From the NCBI GenBank assembly GCA_026018925.1, contig JAKSZU010000003.1, forward strand, positions 3,857,867 to 3,921,866: a stretch of 64,000 bases of DNA, read 5' to 3'. This document shows, piece by piece, positions 22,894 to 34,483 of this stretch (within the stretch, counting starts at the first letter, position 1; each line of letters starts with the position of its first letter). A program made the position numbers and the translations under genes. The notes beneath the pieces were generated by a model. The model was not told where the DNA came from and made no database searches. It was given only the letters and a program-made list of their open reading frames with translations. The stretch comes from Tupaia tana (taxonomy: Eukaryota > Chordata > Mammalia > Scandentia > Tupaiidae).

Positions 22894-23080
22894 TCAGGGC
22901 CGACAGGTGGTGGGGTCGCTAAGGTCGCTGGGTTCTCGCATGGCCGACAGTGGTTCGAGTTCAGGACCTGGTGGCTTGCTCTCTCACTTTCCCTCTCTCT
23001 CTTACTCTGTCCCTCTCTGGTCAAATATAAATAAATAAGTAAATGAATAAATAAATAAAGTCAAATAAAATAATTCTTTT
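22894..23080 (+). mobile_element. tRNA-derived SINE (CYN-like, class B)
   Basis: It shows 'ggccgacaggtggtggggtc', B box 'ggttcgagttc', 'ggtggcttgctctctcactt', and an AAAT-rich tail. An 8-bp 'tctcttca' on both sides may be the TSD. Confidence 0.92.
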
Positions 23081-24169
23081 TTTAAGAAAGCTCTCTTCAT
23101 AACTGAGAAGAGAGTTCATACCTAAGTTTCCAAAATTGAGAGCAATAACTGTCTGCCTTCTTCATTGTTCTTATAATCCAGTCAGACACACGGCACCCAG
23201 GCCTGGCCTCGTGGGGTCGGCCGTGGCCCGCTGTGGACCCTAACTGTCTTCATGACATTCATCAGTTCATCCCCACCTGCTTGACCTCTTATGATCCACA
23301 TGTATTCTCTAGCCTGGTCAGCCTGAAACACACCAGGGATGTGTGCAAATGCCACGATCCAAGGGTGGGAGGGCTGGAGGAAGGGGATTGGACATGACCA
23401 CACTCATCCTCCCCCCACTCTCACATGTACGGATATGTGCTCTGTCATGAAGAGAAATGAAGACGTGCACGTGTGTCATCTGCACAGTGTGGTGAGTGCA
23501 CATACACAAACACCTCTGGTGTTATCACCGCGATCAAGGCCCTAAGCAGACCCCGCCTCCCTAAGCTTCCTCCTGCCCCTTTGTGGTGTGTGTGTGTGGT
23601 AAGAACATGACCTAACAAAGCAAACCCGAAGTGCACAGTGCCCTAGCATTACCTGTAAGCTCTGTGTTGCACAGCAAGTCTCCAGGACTTCCCTCTCCCA
23701 TAACGAAGCTTGAAACCATCGCGGGAACTTTCTGGCCAGCATATTGTCTCTGCTCCAGCGCCTTGCTCAGCGGAAGAGGCACAGCAGGTTCCAAATACAC
23801 AGCACTGATGATCTGACTGTAGGCATTAGCAACATATTTCCAAACAAGCGGCGTTGATGAAACATGCTGTTCTCTTAGTTTAAACACGTGTGTAACATGT
23901 GAGCACGTGCCTGGAACCCACCTGGAACTGCTAGAAAAGCATGTAGCATAAGATTAATTCCTTAAGGAATGTAAAGCCACACACATACACAAGTTCGGAA
24001 TACTAACCAGCGGCTTGACTTTTGAATATGGTCTATTCTGCATAGCGCTAATGACCTTAACCAGGTTCAGGGTTCGGCAAGCACATACGAAATTTGTGCG
24101 TGGAACAAGCATATTGTGGAAATCCCTTTAAACTAGTCACAAAGTGCTGTTTTTAAAACCTCGATTTGG
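23081..24169. other. Unassigned non-coding stretch
   Basis: No gene or repeat recognised. Short ORFs on both strands at 23.2-23.9 kb look like chance. Confidence 0.45.
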
Positions 24170-24393
24170 GGGACTGCAGGGGGTGTGGTGGTTAAGGCAC
24201 TAGAGTCCCACGTGGCTGGCTACTGTTCCCTCCAGACCCAGCAGCTTGAAAATCACGCTGGGTGCCTGTGTGTGTGTGCTCAGAATCCAGAGAGGAGAAT
24301 GGAGGAGAAGGGATTGTGGCAAGGCCATCTCCCTAGGGCGTCTTTCTGTGGTGAGTAAATGTGTCCTATGGCAAAAACCTATTAAACAAAAAA
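24170..24393 (+). mobile_element. tRNA-derived SINE (CYN-like, class C)
   Basis: It shows 'ggggtgtggtggttaaggca', 'cttgaaaatcacgctgggtg', 'ggaggagaagggattgtggc' and 'tcctatggcaaaaacc'. The B box is damaged. Confidence 0.9.
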
Positions 24394-26442
24394 CCCACTT
24401 CGATTTGCCATTGAGAAAAACTGCCTACAACCTCAAGTGTTAACTGCTGTCTTTGGACCGCTCATGACCTGTTTGCCTTTGAAGTCCTCCTAGCTGTGCT
24501 GCTTCGGTGTCCCCATCACAGCCTCGTGAGGAGGAGCGACCCAGGCAGCAGATGCTACACACCACGGCAGGTGCCTGGCTTACTTTCAGACACTTAGAGC
24601 CAATTTCTAGTTGTCCTTGGAAAAGTCCGCTTTAACTGCAACGTGGCCTAGTTCCTCGACCTTATTTATATCCCCATCTGACTTCTTATAGTCTAGGGAT
24701 GAAGTAATTCTCTAGAGAATTTAGCTGAATACCAAACACAGGACACACAGATTTATTACTTGACTTGAAATGCCATGATGCAAAGACTTTATTTTTAAAA
24801 ATGGCTTATGTTGTGAAAAACCTCTACTTTTTTAGTTTACTTTCCTGATTTAATAGCCTGACTAATTCCCTCAGTATTTTGTAGGCATGCAAGGAGTAAA
24901 GGAAGGCCACCATCTGGAGTATTGGGGACAGTGGTGTGGAACAGGGGAGGAAGCTGGCAGCTGCAGTACTTTCTTTTCTTTTTAAAACAACTTTCTTAGT
25001 TTTGACTTCATGAGATAGTCTATGCCCATATTGTGCTTTTTAGTATACATTTTAACCTTGATAGTTCATTCACTCAAGGTTAAAATGTATACTAAAAAGT
25101 TCATTGGCACTCACATCCTCAAGTTACATTTTAGAAGGAATATTGACTTCAGTTGAAATTTTCAGATGGTGGCAAATAAAATGGTACGAGTGGTATAAAA
25201 ACGCCCTGCACTTTGGTCTTCTTAGTATTTGCATTTGGAGGCTTCATTTCAAAATAGAGTTTGTATCTGTGTGGTGGTGAAAGGGAGAAGAGAAATGATC
25301 AGTAGGTCACCTCAAGGTCACTCTCGTGACAGAATTTCTGATTGAAATGGCACTGATGCCGGGGTAACAAAGCCTCAGAGGAAGAAATTCCGAGGATTTG
25401 GAAAGGGACAGCAGGCCCGCCATCCCTGCTGGTGAGGTTGCTTTTCAGTGTGAGCACATCAGGAGAGTGCAGAGCACTGGGGTAAAGGGTGAGAGTTTAC
25501 AGAACGCAGTCACCGAACATCCCCGAAGAGGAATGAAACCAACTTCTTCCACACAAATGACTCAGAAAATGAGCGTCAATTTGCAATGTCATGATGACTT
25601 CTCTCAAAGCAAAAGACACAGGCTGTCTTTTCCAAATGATTCTCAGAGGGAAAATATCTTGATGGATTGGACAGTTTTGTTTAAATATGCAGAAAATTCT
25701 ATCTTCTCATACATTTTTCAAAATGTTTTCTATTACATTAAAGAAGTAAAAATGTGGTAGGGAGGGCAGCTGCTTCTAAAGTGATTTAATTCATTCTCAG
25801 AAACATTAAAAAGTTGTCTACATTCTATAACATAAAGCTCGCTTGTCGTGATTTTAGTCATCTTTTCCGAATACACTAAACCCTAGTTTGTGGTGCACGC
25901 TGTCAGACGGAAGCCTTTTCACTGGTAGTTCAGTGCTTTTGTAGAAGCACCACCAAAAACAAAAGCAGCAAAAATACCACATGAATTGTATAGTTGGCCT
26001 CATGATGAAACTTGCTGTTCATAACTGGGATGGATGGAGGGAAAGACAAGTTTCCCCGTAAACTTAGTGTTAAGTGTTGTTCTTTTGGACTCTGATTTAT
26101 TTAAAATGGATCATCTACGTATTATCCGAGTGTTCATTCAAATAAAACATCCACTTGCTTAACTCGGCAGATCTGACAGTGTTCATGTAACAAATATCTC
26201 TTCTTCACATGGGAGGTTTGGGATCTGTAAGACTTCAGAAATACAACCTTAATTTGCTAATTTGTCAGGTTAATATTTATCTTCTTTGAAGCAGTGATAA
26301 TATGCCTCTGAGTCATCATATGTACATCAAAATGATTTCGTATGCCCGTGGCACAATCAACCCTGCTTCTTTGAAATTCATGAAAATAAACTTCATATAT
26401 TAGAGGCATTAATTTTCTTTTTGGTTCTTGTCATACACACAT

Positions 26443-26443
<1 letters not shown>
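24394..26443. other. Unassigned non-coding stretch
   Basis: Apart from the hairpin at 25036-25099 I recognise nothing. The 120-codon frame at 25398-25760 has no family resemblance that I can see. Confidence 0.45.
25036..25099. repeat. Perfect 26-bp inverted repeat with 12-base loop
   Basis: Positions 25036-25061 are the exact reverse complement of 25074-25099, separated by 'tagttcattcac'. After the right arm the text 'ttcattggcac' resembles the loop text 'ttcattcac'. This suggests a local template switch. It is not a transposon end that I know. Confidence 0.95.

Positions 26444-26483
<40 letters not shown>
26444..26483. repeat. (AC)n microsatellite
   Basis: About 20 uninterrupted AC units. 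Confidence 0.97.
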
Positions 26484-26485
<2 letters not shown>

Positions 26486-27129
26486 GTTTCTTTATCTGCT
26501 GGCTACGGGAAGGTCTGCTTTGCCATATGTAATAATTGGCAACCTTCAAGCTAATGGTTGTTTACTTGTGATCTTTTCCAACACTCGACAAACTGCATTT
26601 TCTAAGAAGCAATTCCCAGTGCCCATCAGTCAGTCCCTAGCTGTATGGTCGTTATGTATCCTCTAAACGCCCTCTCAGCACTGATCCTCAATCTTCCTGT
26701 GTCCAACCACACTTACTAGTCTGCAGCTAGTGTCCCCTAGCGTGGCTTTTCTTTCTACTTTCCTCCTCCCTACTTCCATATCTGGTTTAAATTTCCAAAG
26801 TAAATTAATAAGTTTTGTTACAAGGCCATTCTCTTTGTTACCATAGTACCCTGTCTATGCCTCTGTAAGGAAAACGATGACATTTAATTGCTATCATTGG
26901 TAAGCAGGACTGTAAGCCACTCAAAGTCAGGATCACACTTCATTCAACCTTCAATTTTACATACTACATAGCAGATGGGTACTTGAGTTCCTATAAGAAC
27001 TCTCGGTGTACGCTTGTTATCTTATTCAGATTAGTGAAAGGTAATGCTGATTTTACTAGGACCACATGTGGCCCAGGAAGGACTTACAGAATTGAATATG
27101 TGTGTATACCTAAGTTACTGGTGTCCTTG
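26484..27129. other. Unassigned stretch, possibly containing an old L2 end
   Basis: The phrase 'ctgtaagccactcaaagtca' near 26910 is faintly like the L2 3' end. I cannot support it further. Confidence 0.35.
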
Positions 27130-28095
27130 GTTCTTTTATCCAGCATTTTATTATGAAAAGCATCAAATCTACAGTAACATTGAAAGGACTCTACACCACA
27201 CATCCATCTACCCGTCACTTAGACTCCATCACTATTATTGTCTATTCTTATCACATGACTAAGAATTCCTCTATCAGTTCATCCTATTTTATTGATGTGT
27301 TTTAAAACAAACTGTGACTTCAGTAAACTTCCCCTGAACACTTCAACATACTTAGCACTAACTAGAATTCAATATTTGTTTATTTTCCCCATTGTGGCAA
27401 AGTGTAAATATAATAACATGTATAAATATTAATGATGCATTCTCCATATTTTCAGAAATAAACACTTATGGTACAAAAATCTACTGCTGAGATAGAAAAT
27501 ACTGCCACCACCCCAGAAAGCTGCTTCTTGCTGCTTCCTAGTTAACCTGCCTCGGCTCCCTCAGGCAACTACTGTTCTAATTCTTTTCATCAGAGATTAG
27601 TTTCTTCTTCTCATAATCTTCAGATAAATTCCTACAATATATTCTTATTTGTGTAAGACTCCTCTCACTGGACACAGAGTTTCTGGAATTAATCCACTTG
27701 TTAGTGTATCCGCTGCCCCTTCCTCTTTACAGTTGAGGAGCAATCCTTTGTATGATGACAGCTCAGTTTGTCCATTTTCCTTTTGATGAGCTTTTGGGCT
27801 ATTTCCAGGATGTAGTTAGTATGAATAAAGGTGCCATGAACTTCCTTGCACAAACATAATATTTTAACAGATATATGTTTTCCTTTCTCTTTCATCCAGG
27901 ATAAAATTTCTATGTCATTGTTTAGGTATATATTTAAATTTATAAGAAGCTACCTGAATTTTTCAAAATGTCTACCATTTTCCACTTGACCAACAGTGTT
28001 TAAGAATTTAAATTGCACCACAGTCTCACCAGAATTTGGCATTGTAAGCCTTTTAATTTTAGCCATTCTGGTGGGTGTAAAGATGCCTAGAATCT
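27130..28095 (-). repeat. Old L1 (L1M type), antisense
   Basis: The text 'atcatttta'-like 3'UTR wording on the left, 'tttccaggatgtagttagta' in the middle and 'tttaattttagccattctgg' at the right matches the ORF2 end and 3' region of old L1 elements read antisense. It is strongly degraded. Confidence 0.65.
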
Positions 28096-29229
28096 ATTGC
28101 CAGTCCATTACAATGTCTAGAAAGTCCACGTTCCCACATGTTCCTATAATTTCACATTTTAATGTTTCAATTGAACTCATTTTATTACCCAATTATTTTC
28201 TCTGCAAGAGAAGTTTAAATAATGACAGACTCATTATTAACTAGTCATTCTGAAAATGTCATAAGATTTGCTGTGAAGAATCAAGAACAAAACTTAGAAA
28301 TGGTGGAGTAGTTTCAAGAGCAGACTCCACAGTGAGATATGGGACTGAGGACAAAATTCTGACTTTTTCCTATTCCAAAATTATTTCCCAGGGGGCCTGG
28401 AAGAGTCACACCTACAAACATTAGCAGGCCTACAGACATTAACAAACCATTGAAAGTGGGATGCTACATCCTGTTTCAGGAATAGTGTTTTTATAATGTA
28501 TAGTAAGCCTCCTTTTTCTTTTGCTGATTTCTTTTCAGGAACAGAGATTTGTGATTTTCTTTAACCAATGACTATTCTAAGAATTGCAAACTCACCTATA
28601 CCATATAAGCCTCCACTTCCAGATGGTGCACCTTTTGAGGCCAGACCGATGTAAAAGACTCATGCTGATTGGCAGCTCTCCTGTTTTTCAAACTATATAG
28701 AAGGAACAACTGTATCTCAACACTCCAAGAAACATTCTTGTTTTTCTCTGGGTTAGTCACTCATATTCATGCTTAGAAATAAACTGCATTAATTACGATT
28801 AATTCCATCAACAGAATGATGACAAAGTTGTCACACATGTCATGGCTTCTCGGTATGGCCTTATATGAAGATAACTAATGGGAGGGGTTGTATCCTCTCT
28901 CTTAGAAAAGGTTTTAGAGTGTAGGGACCTGCTTGAATATTGTCTTTTCTCATTTTAGCTATATAATCTTGAGCAAGTTGTTTAAACTAGATATTTTATT
29001 CCTTGCTCTTTTTACTGTCAATCCCATTCCAAATGAGTGCAAAGTCCATAAGGACAGGACTTTGTTTTGTGTAGACCAGTGTGAAGAAATTTCATAGTAC
29101 ACATGTTCAGATTATCAGTTATTAATAAAAACTGATATGTACAAAATAAAAGGAATAATTCTATCTCCCACTTTTAAAAGTTCTCTCTTCATCTTGCATC
29201 AGTCACCCAGCTGAGTCTCTAAAAAGTTT
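28096..29229. other. Unassigned stretch with a possible old LTR
   Basis: From about 28269 to 28814 the sequence has LTR-like order: a TG start, 'aaactatatagaag' as a TATA-like element, 'agaaataaactgc' as a poly(A) signal, and a CA end. I cannot name a family and no TSD is clear. Confidence 0.3.
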
Positions 29230-29855
29230 ATGCTCTGTCACTCTTTTTATGCTTCCGTTTTTCTTTCACTCCACCTATATTTTCACTGCAATCAGATTTC
29301 CAAATTTACTTTATCATTGCAGTTCTTTCCCAAGTCATCCCTCCTTGATTGCTAAACTCCATCAGTGCTTCCCAGTCTTTAGTTTACTTCAACGTTATAT
29401 AGCAACTTTCTTTGACATTGAAGACCTCACCCTTTGAAACTATCTTCCTTGCACTCTCAGAGCTCCTACTTTTCAGATGCCTCTCCAGTTACTCCTCCCT
29501 GGACATGGATGTCCCTCTCACCTTCATCCTTACGGTCCCTGTCTCCAGATGAGCAAACATTGTTGTCTGCTGACACAGCAGCTACACAGCAACTGTTCTT
29601 CCGTACCTCTTCTTTGTCAGAAGAGCCCATTGCCTATGTCATGACTGAAATAGCTGATTTATTTTCCTCAGGTACCCTTGAAACTAGAAGTATGCATGAA
29701 TTCCAGTTGTGCTCAGAGGTACATAAGGATAAATCCAGTGCTAGGTGAGTGGACGAGGGATTTCTGAGAAAAGAATCACTTATTTATGAGGGAGGTATCA
29801 ATGAAGAAATGCCCTCTATTTATTTCTGCATGTGGACATTCATTGTTGTGTGAGG
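29230..29855. other. Unassigned stretch
   Basis: Pyrimidine-rich text such as 'ttcccaagtcatccctcctt' recalls an old repeat, but I cannot assign it. The 104-codon frame at 29434-29748 has no recognisable domain. Confidence 0.35.
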
Positions 29856-31065
29856 ATATATTCAGTTACCTATTTCTGGGTAACTCATCACTCTGAGGCT
29901 CATTGGCTTTAAATTTATTATTTATCATGAGTCTACAGTCTTAGATGGGCTCAGCTTGACAGTTTTTCTGGTCCAGTTTTCTGGGATTTGCCAGGGCTTG
30001 GGTAGCCAAGATGGTCTCTTCACTCACATTTTCAGTGCCTCAGTTGTAACCACTATAACTATGAACTGGACCCTTCCACGTGGCTTCTCCACACAGCTTA
30101 TACAGACTTCCTCAGAGCACAGTAGTCTTTTTTTAAATTTTTTTTTATTTTTATTTTTATTATCATCATAATCTTCTTTATATTACATTAGATTACATAT
30201 AACTTTACAGTGTATTACATTCCTTTTTCAAAAGGGAATGCCACGCATATCAGTCAATACAGAGACATTAATCTCCCTGCTTCATCATTCAATAACTTTA
30301 CTATGTTTTCCCAATCATTATTATTATTATTCTAATTACTTTTTAAAACTGTCAATCACTATTTCTCATTTTGCTTGTAAAAAGACTTTACCCATCGTGA
30401 AATACTTCTCAGACCAATCCAGTTGAGAATACTATACATGTCATCATCAAGAGGTAATAAGCCCTATCTGTTTCTCACTAATGTCCTGCCTCTCTATTGT
30501 TCTCTTGCTATCTTTCTCTATCTTCTTCTCTTCACCCCCCATTCCACACTGTCCTATTCTTGTTAAGTACCTTCACTGCTTTTATGTCCTCCAGTTTTTT
30601 GCTCTCTACCATAGAGTGCGGATAGTCGGTATATATTGAGTGGATACATACAATATCTTTCTTTCATAGCCTGGCTTACTTCACTCAGCAATAGATCCTC
30701 CATATCTGACCACTTTATATCAAATGCCAGGGTCTTGTTATTTTTTTATGGCTGAGTAGTATTCCATAGAGTATATATACCACACTTTTCCAATCCATTC
30801 ATCAGTTTGTGGACATTTAGATTGGTTCCATGTCTTGGCAATTGTGAATAATGCTGCAATAAACATTGATGTGCAGAGCACAGTAGTCTTCAGCTAGTCA
30901 GATTTCTTAGATGGTGGCTCTACTTCAAGAGGAAGAAGGAAGCTGACTTATCTTAAAAGCTGAGCCCAAACAGCCATATTTGGAGACTATCCGTCAATCA
31001 CATAAAAGTTGACCCAGTGACCCAGACCCCTGAAATTACTATTTAATGAATTAACCAACCCTGCA
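29856..31065 (-). repeat. Old LTR (MLT1-like) interrupted by an L1
   Basis: The parts 29856-30112 ('agttacctatttctgggtaa', 'ccacgtggcttctccacaca') and 30891-31065 ('aagaggaagaaggaagctga') read like the two halves of one MaLR-type LTR in antisense. The L1 described next separates them. Confidence 0.45.
30130..30873 (-). mobile_element. 5'-truncated L1 with clear TSD
   Basis: The T-rich left end is the poly(A) side. 'tggctgagtagtattccata' and 'attgtgaataatgctgcaat' identify the L1 3' end in minus orientation. The TSD is 17 bp and perfect: 'cagagcacagtagtctt' at 30113-30129 and 30874-30890. It is the same lineage as the L1 near 4 kb. Confidence 0.95.
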
Positions 31066-31634
31066 TCTTTCTACCTCTGGACTTAATGCAAAATAGAACA
31101 CAAGCCTATCATATGCATTTGTTTTATTTGGTATTCTCATGGTTGAAGCTGAAGGGATGTTAACTGGTGCATGAGCTTTCCTTCTTCTGTGTGGCCAGAT
31201 GACTTGCAAATAAATGTCTTCAGAGAAGACCTCTTTCCCTGGAGTATGGGCTTATACCAAGACCAGTTATGCAGATGTTAGACCTTGGTTCCTTGTCGGG
31301 CCTGGAATGATACTAGATGGTGCTCAGGAGAGTTTTACTGTATGGGACTTTACAGATGAATGTTGCAAAGAGCTATCCTTCAGCTTTAAAATGGAGGGAG
31401 ATTGTGAAGGGGGAGATGGCTAGAGGAAGGAGAGTAAAAGGCTGACCTGATGTGGTGTGGTTAGGGAAGGATTCTGAGGAAGTGATTTTGATCTAGAACT
31501 TCAAGACTGAGCACAAGTTAACTATGAAAATATCTCAGGGAAGACTGGACCCATCAGAGGGAACAAGAAATGCGAAGAATCTGGGGTAAGAAAGAGCTTG
31601 ACATATTTAATATATACATTCCCATTATCCCATC
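31066..31634. other. Unassigned stretch
   Basis: The part near 31440-31600 ('gaaggattctgaggaagtga') resembles an old mammalian repeat that I cannot name. Nothing coding is supported. Confidence 0.35.
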
Positions 31635-32345
31635 TTTGCTTCTGCTGCTTTAGTTCAACCTTTAATCAACTCCTGCCAAGATTAAAAATTAAAAAGCCAC
31701 CTAGCTCATTTCCTTGTCTCCAGGTCCAGCCCCTTCTAATCCAAATTCATCTCTTCTACTGGAATGATCTTTTCTAATATGCCAGACTAATCATGTCACC
31801 TTCCTGCTTGAAACAATTTAATGGGTCCTCATTGCCTTCAGAATAGAATCCAAAACTCTCAGGGACAGCATAGAAAGCCATTTAAGATGCACAATGTCTA
31901 TCTACATAGATTTATTACAGCTCTTCCCACTTCCCCACCAACACCCTTGAGCTACACTCCAGCCAGAAACAACCACCGAATTTCCTGGGTTTGCGTCTTG
32001 CTTTCTAATGAACCTGCTGCACATGCTGCTTTCTCAACCTAAGATGTGCCCCACCCATCCCCTTTTTACTCAGCTCTCTTCTACTAGCCTTTTCAGATTC
32101 AGTCCAGTGTCATCTACCTGAGGAGACTTCCTGACACACCCTCCTCCTGGGCTGATTGTTCCTCCTCTGCATTTTCATCACATTCAAAACGTCCTCTGAT
32201 AGAGTACTTATCATGCACTTATCACACAGTATTGCAAGTATATGCTTATTTGTCTGCTTTATTGATACTTTGATAACTTCGAGGCACTATCTTTTCATCT
32301 TTTAACATGCAGAACCTATTAGATTATCTACAACATAGAATTTAT
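31635..32345 (+). repeat. L2 LINE fragment
   Basis: The order 'caccttcctgcttgaaacaa', 'tcctcattgccttcagaata', 'acactccagccagaaacaac', 'gaggagacttcctgacacac' and a 3' end near 'tatttgtctgctttattg' follows the L2 consensus. It is old and non-coding. Confidence 0.75.
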
Positions 32346-32453
32346 ATTTAGTAAATATACACTGAAATACTATTTTTACATAAAATGAATGTACTCCTAG
32401 AACTCTAGAACACTTACACTTTCTACAAATTATAGTATTATAAAGGAACTTTT

Positions 32454-32716
32454 ATTTTCTTTTTCTTTTTTTAGAGGTCTTTCCTATAGGGCACATGCGC
32501 TCACCAGAAAGAAGAGAGAGAGAGACAAAAAGCGAGAAATCCCCCCCCAGGGGGGACAGCCATGCCGCAATCTGTTCTCCTCCATTCTTCTCTCAGGATC
32601 TTGGGTACACATGCACACACGCCCGGCATGAGTTTAAGCCACTGGGTCCAGGACTCGAACCGCAGTCGACTACATGTGAGTACAGAGACATAGCCATTAC
32701 ACTAACTGCTGGTCCC
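32454..32716 (-). mobile_element. tRNA-derived SINE (CYN-like, class A)
   Basis: Full-length antisense copy ending 'ttacactaactgctggtccc'. Imperfect TSD: 'aaaggaactttta' at left and 'aaagaactttca' at right. Confidence 0.94.
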
Positions 32717-32930
32717 AAAAAAGAACTTTCATAAAGACAATGCTAGTAAAAATAGCATGGAGTCAGACTTACCTGGGTAACAATTCATACTTAGCTAAGT
32801 AATGTGAGGTTTTGTAGGGAAAATTGCCTAATTACCCTGAGTTTGTTTCCTTATTTATAAGAATGTGATAATAATACTGATATTAAAGGTTTTACATATT
32901 AAAAATAATATGGAAAATTTATTATTAAAG

Positions 32931-33109
32931 GGACCAGAAGGTGGCATGGTGGTTAAGGCACTGGACACTCCCGCATGGTTCTAATCCCAGATCTGGTGGC
33001 TTGCTTTCTCACTTTCCCTCTCTCTCTCTCTGTGTGTCTCTCTCTGGTCAAAATTTTTAAAAAGAAAATGCATGAATAAATAAAACTAAAATAAAAATAA
33101 TAAAAAAGA
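32931..33109 (+). mobile_element. tRNA-derived SINE (CYN-like, class B)
   Basis: It shows 'ggtggcatggtggttaaggc', 'ggtggcttgctttctcactt' and 'tctctggtcaaaatt', with a long A/T-rich tail. Flanks 'tttattattaaag' and 'tttattattagag' form the TSD. Confidence 0.94.
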
Positions 33110-33179
33110 AACTTTATTATTAGAGAGCATGTGATTAAGTAGCAAAAACTTCACAGACTCACTTCTTAAAAACTATAAA

Positions 33180-33545
33180 AGCTAATGTTTACTGAGAACT
33201 CAGTATGGTTCAGGATTGGTGCTAAGCCCTTGACTATTATTATTATTATTGATATTTTAAGTTTAGTTATTTATTTCTCAATGAATGAGAAATAGACAAA
33301 CAGATGGCACCCCCACCAGGTCCTGACACTGTGATCACCCTCAGTCTAAGGCAGCCCTGGATTATGGGCACACAGTGCTTGGAGTACTCCGAGAGGTGTA
33401 CAGACTTGAACCGGGATCCTTCCCATACGGAATCGCCTCAGAAGGTATTGTGTTTTACTATTGTGCCACCATCTGATTTCTTGACTTGTATTATTTTACT
33501 TATTCCTCACAAAACTTACCTGCACAGAACACTCATGTTGGTAAC
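33180..33545 (-). repeat. MIR fragment split by an older second-family SINE
   Basis: The outer pieces ('tactgagaactcagtatggt' at about 33190 and 'ttacttattcctcacaaaac' at about 33500) fit an antisense MIR. The insert is described in the next entry. Confidence 0.55.
33246..33480 (-). repeat. Second SINE family, best copy
   Basis: Read antisense it has a tRNA-like box 'ccggttcaagtctgtacacc'. It shares 'cagccctggattatgggcac' with the copy near 15.6 kb. Its head 'tgtgccaccatctg' and T-rich end are where a tRNA SINE would have them. It has no GGAGAATGG block, so it is not a CYN-like class A-C element. Confidence 0.6.
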
Positions 33546-34096
33546 AAAATGTTTTTTATTTTCCCACAATCCAGACATACGGTCAGGTCCTGCTCCTGCC
33601 CCATGTGGACGGAAGGTCCTGTCTGGCCGGTGACCTGTGAGAGCGTCCTTTCCAAGCTGATTGTTTAAGTGCTGATTTGAAATCTCCTTCTAGGACTTGC
33701 CTGTCCTTGTGGCCCAAAGATAAAACACATTAAGGGAGTGGCTGTTATATCCGAGTGGTGATGGGTCCTCTCTCCTGCTGGGTCCTAATGGATGAATGAG
33801 GAATTAGAGCTGCATGTAAACCCAATGAGAGTTTTGACATTACTGTTTTCTGCAGCCTCCTCAGCCTGTTCCGTCCTGTATACAACTTGGCTGTGTTCTT
33901 CCCTCCGTGGATTCTTACAGACAAGGAACTGAGACCTAGGAGGGTTACATTTCCCCATGGTTACCCAGCGAGCCAGCCACAGGGTCTGATCTCTGCCTTT
34001 TCGTTTTTACCTACCTAGTAAATTATTTAAGGCCTCTTTTCCCCCTATCTATCAGATTCTCATGTCTTACAAATAAGATATAGTCCAAAATACAAT
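33546..34096. repeat. Mostly unassigned, with a MIR-like patch
   Basis: Around 33895-34010 'gacaaggaactgagacctag' and 'ggttacccagcgagccagcc' look like antisense MIR. The rest is unassigned. Confidence 0.5.
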
Positions 34097-34483
34097 TATT
34101 AGGTCATTGGGAAAGAAATACCTCATGAAAAATCATGATGTAGTTTTCTGTTTTTCTTTTTCTTTTTCTTTTTTTTTGGAGAGGTTTTTGCTATAGGGCT
34201 CGTGCACTCGCCAGAGACAGAGAGAGACAGAGAGACAGAAAGTGAGAAATCACCCTCCAGGGTGGATGGCAAGCCACAATCCCTTCTCCTCCTTTCTCCT
34301 CTCGGGATCTTGGGCACGCACGCACACGCGCCCGAGTGTGCGGGACTCAAACCACCAAGTCCGGGACTCAAACCACAGTAGACTACATGGGAGTCCAGCG
34401 ACATAGCCATTATGCTAACTGCTGGTCCCCAGTTTTCTGTTTTTCTATGCAAAATGTGTTATGACCTTCCCAACAACCCAATA
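34097..34483. mobile_element. Mariner-type MITE, second copy, split by a SINE
   Basis: The left part 'tattaggtcattgggaaag' and right part 'ccttcccaacaacccaata' are inverted repeats matching the MITE at 20843-20924. The inner 'ctgtttttctatgcaaa' is common to both. A class A SINE sits inside, so the MITE is older than that SINE. Confidence 0.8.
34158..34430 (-). mobile_element. tRNA-derived SINE (CYN-like, class A)
   Basis: Full-length antisense copy. The 16-bp TSD 'agttttctgtttttct' is perfect (34142-34157 and 34431-34446). Confidence 0.96.
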
